A stretch of DNA of 30,503 nucleotides, from positions 1 to 30,503 of IMG/VR virus record IMGVR_UViG_3300044961_000128; one strand, written 5' to 3'. Each line of letters opens with the position of its first letter. The stretch's first letter is position 1. Of this stretch, positions 30,250 through 30,503 are shown one piece after another. Source of the stretch: a virus. The notes beneath the pieces are model-generated. The model worked only from the letters and a program-made list of their open reading frames with translations, was not told the DNA's origin and made no database searches. A program made the position numbers and the translations under genes.

Positions 30250-30503
30250 ACAGATTATTACTGGTTACTGATGCGTGGGAACCCCAAGTAAATGGCGTGG
30301 TTACTACATTTCAGAACACTATCCGCGAAATGGAACACATGAAATGGGAAGTTCACGTCATTTCTCCTCAGAACTTTCGTTGCATTCGGTTGCCATTTTA
30401 CAAAGAAATTTCCATATCGTTAAACTTGTGGAAATTTCCGGAACTATTTCATCGTGTTGATCCTACGCATGTTCATATTGCTACCGAGGGTCCATTGGGT
30501 ATT
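30246..30503 (+). CDS. GT4-like glycosyltransferase, N-terminal part (cut by window end)
   Basis: The 86 visible residues begin MNRLLLVTDAWEPQVNGVVT, followed by a helix and FRCIRLPFYKEISISL, then DPTHVHIATEGPLG. This matches the N-terminal domain of GT4 enzymes related to mannosyl- and glycolipid transferases (SqdX-like), including the NGV loop that contacts the acceptor and the H-I-x-T/H-E-G-P-L-G helix start. The catalytic C-terminal domain lies beyond the window. It would be the next glycosyltransferase of the operon. Confidence 0.8.
   Translation, partial: MNRLLLVTDAWEPQVNGVVTTFQNTIREMEHMKWEVHVISPQNFRCIRLPFYKEISISLNLWKFPELFHRVDPTHVHIATEGPLGI

Noticed and set aside
30275-30460. A 61-codon + strand ORF near the window end
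   Set aside because: It is out of frame within the GT4-like glycosyltransferase that starts at 30246, whose sequence is clearly recognisable.
1-30503. tRNA genes, rRNA genes or a CRISPR array
   Set aside because: The gaps between genes are almost all under 130 bases, and none shows a cloverleaf, rRNA-like sequence or regular repeat-spacer pattern by eye.

Overview
This window looks like part of a large tailed bacteriophage genome, of T4-like replication type, probably infecting a Gram-negative host. All supported genes lie on the + strand. They are tightly packed, often with ATGA or TAATG stop/start overlaps, and there is no rRNA, tRNA or bacterial housekeeping operon. The phage assignment rests on a T4-style replisome (family B DNA polymerase, gp45-like sliding clamp, gp44-like clamp loader ATPase, gp62-like small clamp loader subunit), a phage-type dUTPase, an amidase that is probably the endolysin, and several homing-type endonucleases. 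A Gram-negative host is suggested by an LpxH-like metallophosphoesterase and by many surface-glycan genes. I cannot name the host or the phage genus.

Positions 1-18,000 hold replication and nucleotide metabolism with many inserted elements. Reading left to right: a truncated von Willebrand A-like fragment, dUTPase, a PD-(D/E)XK-like gene split by a frameshift at a run of nine A's, a DUF4338 (DruA-like) protein, and an HNH endonuclease whose last codons overlap the start of the DNA polymerase. Next come a Mom-like protein, a compact set of interleaved inverted repeats that could fold as an RNA pseudoknot, a GIY-YIG endonuclease, a secreted protein with two Ig-like repeats, a MazG-like pyrophosphohydrolase and a nucleotidyltransferase. 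These are followed by the sliding clamp (behind a sigma70-like promoter and a hairpin), a second DUF4338 protein, and the clamp loader, which is interrupted by a 144-residue mini-intein. The region ends with small zinc-ribbon proteins, gp62, the metallophosphoesterase, the amidase, a RecB/Cas4-like nuclease and a second GIY-YIG endonuclease.

Positions 17,470-30,503 form one long, mostly overlapping glycan and metabolism operon. It holds at least seven glycosyltransferases of different folds (one fused to a methyltransferase, one cut by the window end), riboflavin-type DHBP synthase (RibB), an APH-type kinase, a sugar nucleotidyltransferase, a HAD phosphatase, a divergent transaldolase, and a free-standing methyltransferase. 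The kinase, nucleotidyltransferase and HAD genes are contiguous and overlapping, which fits a pathway making an activated sugar or polyol for transfer by the surrounding glycosyltransferases. RibB and transaldolase both draw on pentose-phosphate intermediates.

The most notable items are the mini-intein in the clamp loader Walker B motif, the interleaved inverted repeats at 6394-6476, the trio of Mom/DruA-like proteins around the replication genes, the RibB gene inside a phage glycan operon, and repeated tiny ORFs that end exactly on the next gene's start codon.
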